From contig JALNWC010000072.1 of assembly GCA_023231075.1 (NCBI GenBank), positions 1 to 9,311 on the forward strand: a DNA stretch of 9,311 bases, written 5' to 3'. The position numbers and the translations under genes were made by a program. Shown here piece by piece: positions 7,169 to 9,311 of this stretch. The notes beneath the pieces are model-generated. The model was given only the letters and a program-made list of their open reading frames with translations, was not told the origin of the DNA and made no database searches. The DNA is from Rhodoferax sp. Its GTDB lineage: Bacteria > Pseudomonadota > Gammaproteobacteria > Burkholderiales > Burkholderiaceae_C. How positions within the stretch are numbered: the stretch's first letter is position 1; each line of letters opens with the position of its first letter.

Positions 7169-7477
7169 CTGGCCTGCCTGCTCCGTTGCGTAGCGCGACA
7201 AGGACGCAAAAAACTCGCCCTGACCTTTGGTGTCTGACCATTGGAGGCCATCAAACTGGTAGTGGAACCCGCCTCCTTTGGCCGCCAACCAGATCTCATG
7301 CAATGGTTTTTGCAAATTTATGACGATCTGGCTGTGGTTGGCAAAGGCCAGGGTAATCATGCCCCCGGTGCGCTGGTTGTCGATATCGGCCGTCGTTTCA
7401 TCGTTGATGCGGTCGCAACTCGCCTCGACGGCCTTGAGTACCCGCTCTGCGCGATCCATGAATTCGGAGTCAGTCAT
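7148..7477 (-). CDS. cyaY: Bacterial frataxin CyaY
   Basis: CyaY is a small cytoplasmic iron-binding protein that interacts with IscS and modulates iron-sulfur cluster assembly. The product has 109 residues against about 106 in Escherichia coli. The N-terminal helix carries the expected acidic ridge (D3, E5, D8, E11, E18, D22, D26, E27, D31, D33), used in this family for iron and IscS contact. The hallmark beta-sheet segment follows at about 51-73: IVINLQKPLHEIWLAAKGGG then FHY, with the conserved W63 and a second Trp at 80. The C-terminal helix is SLSRYATEQAGQPLSF. The ATG at 7477 has GGTG 8 nt upstream. Its start lies 12 bp from the divergent lptM start, and its stop is 27 bp from the convergent mrcA stop, so it is a single-gene unit. 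Confidence 0.95.
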   Translation of the reverse strand: MTDSEFMDRAERVLKAVEASCDRINDETTADIDNQRTGGMITLAFANHSQIVINLQKPLHEIWLAAKGGGFHYQFDGLQWSDTKGQGEFFASLSRYATEQAGQPLSFTA

Positions 7478-7483
7478 TACAAT
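7478..7483 (+). promoter_or_regulatory. Weak candidate -10 box for lptM-lysA
   Basis: TACAAT (five of six consensus positions) ends 6 nt before the lptM ATG, so transcription would begin at or next to the start codon, giving a leaderless mRNA. This agrees with the lack of any Shine-Dalgarno before lptM. No -35 match is seen at 16-18 nt upstream, so the call is speculative. Confidence 0.22.
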
Positions 7484-7489
7484 TTCACC

Positions 7490-7723
7490 ATGCAGTTAAT
7501 TCCTCAAATTCTAGTGCGCAGCTTTGCCCTTGGTGCCAGTACGGTGGCTTTGGTGGCCTGTGGCCAGCGGGGCCCTCTCTATTTGCCGCCAACCGGCACG
7601 GCAGAGCGTGCCAGCCTGCCCGGGAGTTTGTTGCCCCCCGCCGGAAAAACGCCAATGGCAGCGCCGGGCAGTTCAACTTTACCAGTCTCCCCCCAACCCG
7701 CAAGCGCAGCCTCTGCGCCATGA
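7490..7723 (+). CDS. lptM: LptM-like lipoprotein (LPS translocon maturation chaperone, YifL family)
   Basis: In Escherichia coli LptM (formerly YifL) is a small outer-membrane lipoprotein that binds LptD-LptE and promotes correct disulfide formation in the LPS translocon. This 77-residue product has a signal segment (residues 6-20), the lipobox L21-V22-A23-C24, and directly after the cysteine GQRGPLYLPP, the family signature (CGxKGPLYxP type). The remainder is low in complexity, rich in Pro, Ala and Ser, and probably disordered. The ATG at 7490 is the only sensible start; upstream frame codons extend into antisense cyaY, and there is no visible Shine-Dalgarno. The stop overlaps the lysA ATG (ATGA), so the two are likely translationally coupled. 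A neighbouring cyaY is also found in E. coli (cyaY-yifL-dapF). The family call is strong; function in this organism is inferred. Confidence 0.88.
   Translation: MQLIPQILVRSFALGASTVALVACGQRGPLYLPPTGTAERASLPGSLLPPAGKTPMAAPGSSTLPVSPQPASAASAP
7508..7513 (-). promoter_or_regulatory. Weak candidate -10 box for cyaY
   Basis: TAGAAT on the minus strand (five of six consensus positions) lies inside the lptM coding region and would start transcription near 7501, about 24 nt before the cyaY ATG. No good -35 is seen at the usual distance. If used, cyaY and lptM promoters would overlap each other's reading frames. Confidence 0.22.
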
Positions 7724-9006
7724 CGTCCATGCATTCCGACCGTTTACCGGGCCACCCCCACATCGCTTATGTTGGCGACGAACTCTTTGTTGAACAGACC
7801 CCGTTAAGCGCGCTGGCGCAGCAGTACGGAACCCCCTTGTTTGTTTACTCCAGGGCCTCGATGCTGGCGGCACTGGCGGCCTACCAACAAGGTTTCGCCG
7901 GGCGCCAGGTGCAGATTTGCTACGCCATGAAAGCCAACTCGACCCTGGCGGTCATTCAATTGTTTGCCAGGGCCGGATGCGGATTTGATGTGGTTTCTCT
8001 GGGTGAAATGCGCCGCGTCCTGGCCGCGGGGGGGCTTGCCCGTCGCATCATTTTTTCGGGCGTGGGAAAAACCCGGGCGGAGATGCACGCGGCTCTTGAG
8101 GCGGGTGTGGGTTGCTTCAATGTGGAGAGCGAAGCCGAACTGGAGGTGCTCAATGAGGTGGCCTTGCGCCTGGGCCGGCAAGCCCCGGTCAGTATTCGCG
8201 TCAACCCCAACGTCGACCCGCAGACACACCCTTATATTTCCACCGGGCTGAAAGATAACAAGTTTGGCATTGCCCATGAACGTGTGGTTCAGACTTACCA
8301 GCGCGCTGCGGCCTTGCCCGGCTTGCGCATCGAAGGCATTGACTGTCATATTGGCTCGCAAATTACCCAGGAAACGCCCTATCTGGATGCGCTGGACCGC
8401 ATGCTGGACCTGCTCGAGGCTGTCGAGCGCGCAGGCGTTCCGATTCACCACATCGACATGGGTGGCGGTCTTGGCATTGACTACAACGGCGAAACACCGC
8501 CGCAAGCCGATGCCTTGTGGCACAAGCTGTTGGACAAGCTTGACGCCCGCGGCTTCGGCCAGCGCGCGCTGATGATTGAACCCGGCCGCTCGTTGGTGGG
8601 CAATGCAGGCGTGTGCGTCACCGAGGTGCTGTACCTCAAACCGGGTGAACAAAAGAATTTCTGCATTGTCGATGCCGCCATGAACGACCTGCCACGTCCG
8701 GCCATGTACCAGGCCTACCACCAGATCGTGCCGCTCAAACCTCGCGCCACGGCCCCGGAAACCTGGGAAGTGGTCGGCCCCATTTGTGAAAGCGGCGACT
8801 GGATTGGTCATGACCGGGACTTGAGCGTTCAGCAAGGGGATCGGCTCGCGGTGTTGTCTGCCGGCGCCTACTGCATGAGCATGGCCAGCAACTACAACAC
8901 CCGCAATCGCGCCGCCGAAGTGCTGGTGGACGGCGCCCAGGCGCACCTGATTCGCGAGCGTGAAAGTTATGCCGATCAGATGCGACTGGAACACTTGATC
9001 ACCTGA
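7720..9006 (+). CDS. lysA: Diaminopimelate decarboxylase
   Basis: LysA is a cytoplasmic PLP enzyme of fold type III that converts meso-diaminopimelate to L-lysine and CO2, the last step of lysine synthesis. The 428-residue product has the usual length. K71 in YAMKANS should form the Schiff base with PLP. H210 in DCHIGSQIT stacks on the cofactor ring, GGGLGIDY (248-255) and EPGRSLVGNAG (287-297) bind phosphate, and C356-E357-S358-G359-D360 plus Y384 in AGAYCMSMASNYN form the dimer-interface active site. All expected catalytic residues are present. The ATG at 7720 overlaps the lptM stop. A second ATG at 7729 is possible, since homologues often begin close to LPGHPH, and neither has a clear ribosome site, so coupling to lptM is likely. 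The gene converges on msrQ with 21 bp between them. Confidence 0.97.
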   Translation: MTSMHSDRLPGHPHIAYVGDELFVEQTPLSALAQQYGTPLFVYSRASMLAALAAYQQGFAGRQVQICYAMKANSTLAVIQLFARAGCGFDVVSLGEMRRVLAAGGLARRIIFSGVGKTRAEMHAALEAGVGCFNVESEAELEVLNEVALRLGRQAPVSIRVNPNVDPQTHPYISTGLKDNKFGIAHERVVQTYQRAAALPGLRIEGIDCHIGSQITQETPYLDALDRMLDLLEAVERAGVPIHHIDMGGGLGIDYNGETPPQADALWHKLLDKLDARGFGQRALMIEPGRSLVGNAGVCVTEVLYLKPGEQKNFCIVDAAMNDLPRPAMYQAYHQIVPLKPRATAPETWEVVGPICESGDWIGHDRDLSVQQGDRLAVLSAGAYCMSMASNYNTRNRAAEVLVDGAQAHLIRERESYADQMRLEHLIT

Positions 9007-9036
9007 ACGACGGGTGCGTCAGGGAGTTCAGGCCTT
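9002..9036 (+). terminator. Possible terminator hairpin after lysA
   Basis: CCTGAAC (9002-9008) pairs perfectly with GTTCAGG (9026-9032). GACG (9009-9012) can continue the stem with CGTC (9017-9020), leaving a GGTG loop and a 5-nt bulge. After CC come only four T. The structure spans the lysA stop and the msrQ stop. The short T run makes it a weak candidate. Confidence 0.35.
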
Positions 9037-9311
9037 TTCATACAAAAGTCGCCACAGCCGCCATCCCAGAAGTGCCATCAGCACGCCAGCGTACACGGCT
9101 ACTTCCGCATAGTCATTCTTGCCCGAGCGCATCCAGAAAAAATGCAAGATCGCCAGGCCGGCGACAACATACACGGCGCGGTGCAAGCGCTGCCAGTTGC
9201 GGGCACCCAGCGCCTTGATGACGCGGTTGAACGAGGTCAGGGCCAAGCTGGTCAGCAACACAAAGGCAGCGAAACCCACCAGAATAAATGGCCTTTTCAA
9301 AATGTCCCGGC
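9028..9311 (-). CDS. msrQ: Haem-binding membrane subunit MsrQ of the periplasmic methionine sulfoxide reductase (partial, 5' end beyond right edge)
   Basis: MsrQ (formerly YedZ) is an inner-membrane b-type haem protein that passes electrons to MsrP, the periplasmic molybdoenzyme that repairs oxidised methionines. Only the last 93 residues of about 200 are here; the frame is open to the edge through Arg-Asp-Ile before a TTG at 9300, which is unlikely to be the true start. Visible family features are DILKRPFILVG, then a helix ending LALTSFNRVIKALG, then WQRLHRAVYVVAGLAILHFFW with two histidines (window residues 43 and 56) as probable haem ligands, and a last membrane helix VYAGVLMALLGWRLWRLL. 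In many proteobacteria msrP lies directly upstream of msrQ, which here would be outside the right edge. The stop lies inside the possible lysA terminator. Confidence 0.92.
   Translation of the reverse strand, partial: RDILKRPFILVGFAAFVLLTSLALTSFNRVIKALGARNWQRLHRAVYVVAGLAILHFFWMRSGKNDYAEVAVYAGVLMALLGWRLWRLLYEKA

Noticed and set aside
7241..7489. An upstream extension of the lptM frame into the antisense of cyaY.
   Set aside because: The lipoprotein signal and lipobox begin properly only from the ATG at 7490; the extension would bury the signal peptide and overlap cyaY entirely.
7804..8994. A 396-codon open frame antisense to lysA on the minus strand.
   Set aside because: It lies fully inside the well-supported lysA gene, its translation shows no recognisable domain, and long antisense frames are common opposite GC-rich genes.
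1..9311. Possible undescribed defence, mobile or biosynthetic system.
   Set aside because: Every stretch longer than about 300 bases is explained by a recognised core gene; no transposase, phage gene, repeat array or unexplained coding region is present.

Overview
This window looks like an ordinary chromosomal housekeeping region of a betaproteobacterium, most likely Burkholderiales and probably the Comamonadaceae (a Rhodoferax- or Polaromonas-like organism). The assignment rests on moderately high GC, on the protein sequences, and on gene order: pilMNOPQ divergent from a class A penicillin-binding protein, followed by cyaY, lptM and lysA. It was made by reading the sequence, not by a database search.

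Left part, minus strand (1-4453): the type IV pilus assembly operon pilM-pilN-pilO-pilP-pilQ, read leftward. The junctions are very tight: 4-bp overlaps at pilM/pilN, pilO/pilP and pilP/pilQ, and a 12-nt gap at pilN/pilO. PilM (cytoplasmic, actin-like), PilN and PilO (inner membrane), PilP (inner-membrane lipoprotein) and PilQ (outer-membrane secretin) form the alignment complex that links the pilus motor to the outer-membrane pore. PilQ runs off the left edge: about 510 N-terminal residues are present and most of the secretin barrel is missing.

Middle (4454-4729): a 276-bp AT-richer divergent control region. It holds a candidate pilM promoter on the minus strand, a TATAAT box just before the penicillin-binding protein gene on the plus strand, and a small perfect dyad between them.

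Right part: mrcA/ponA (4730-7120, +) encodes bifunctional PBP1A with all glycosyltransferase and transpeptidase motifs intact. It converges on cyaY (7148-7477, -), the bacterial frataxin. cyaY is head-to-head, with only 12 bp between start codons, with lptM (7490-7723, +), a small lipoprotein of the LPS-translocon maturation family. lptM overlaps lysA (7720-9006, +), diaminopimelate decarboxylase, by 4 bp. The window ends in the C-terminal part of msrQ (9028-9311, -), the haem-binding membrane partner of the MsrP methionine sulfoxide reductase.

Much of the region concerns the cell envelope: the pilus machine that crosses the peptidoglycan, a peptidoglycan synthase, LPS-transport maturation, the enzyme that consumes diaminopimelate to make lysine, and periplasmic protein repair. 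I see no mobile element, CRISPR array, tRNA/rRNA gene or sign of horizontal transfer, and no previously undescribed system. The points worth a second look are small: non-ATG starts, possible leaderless or short-leader transcripts, overlapping convergent terminators and the compact cyaY/lptM divergent junction.
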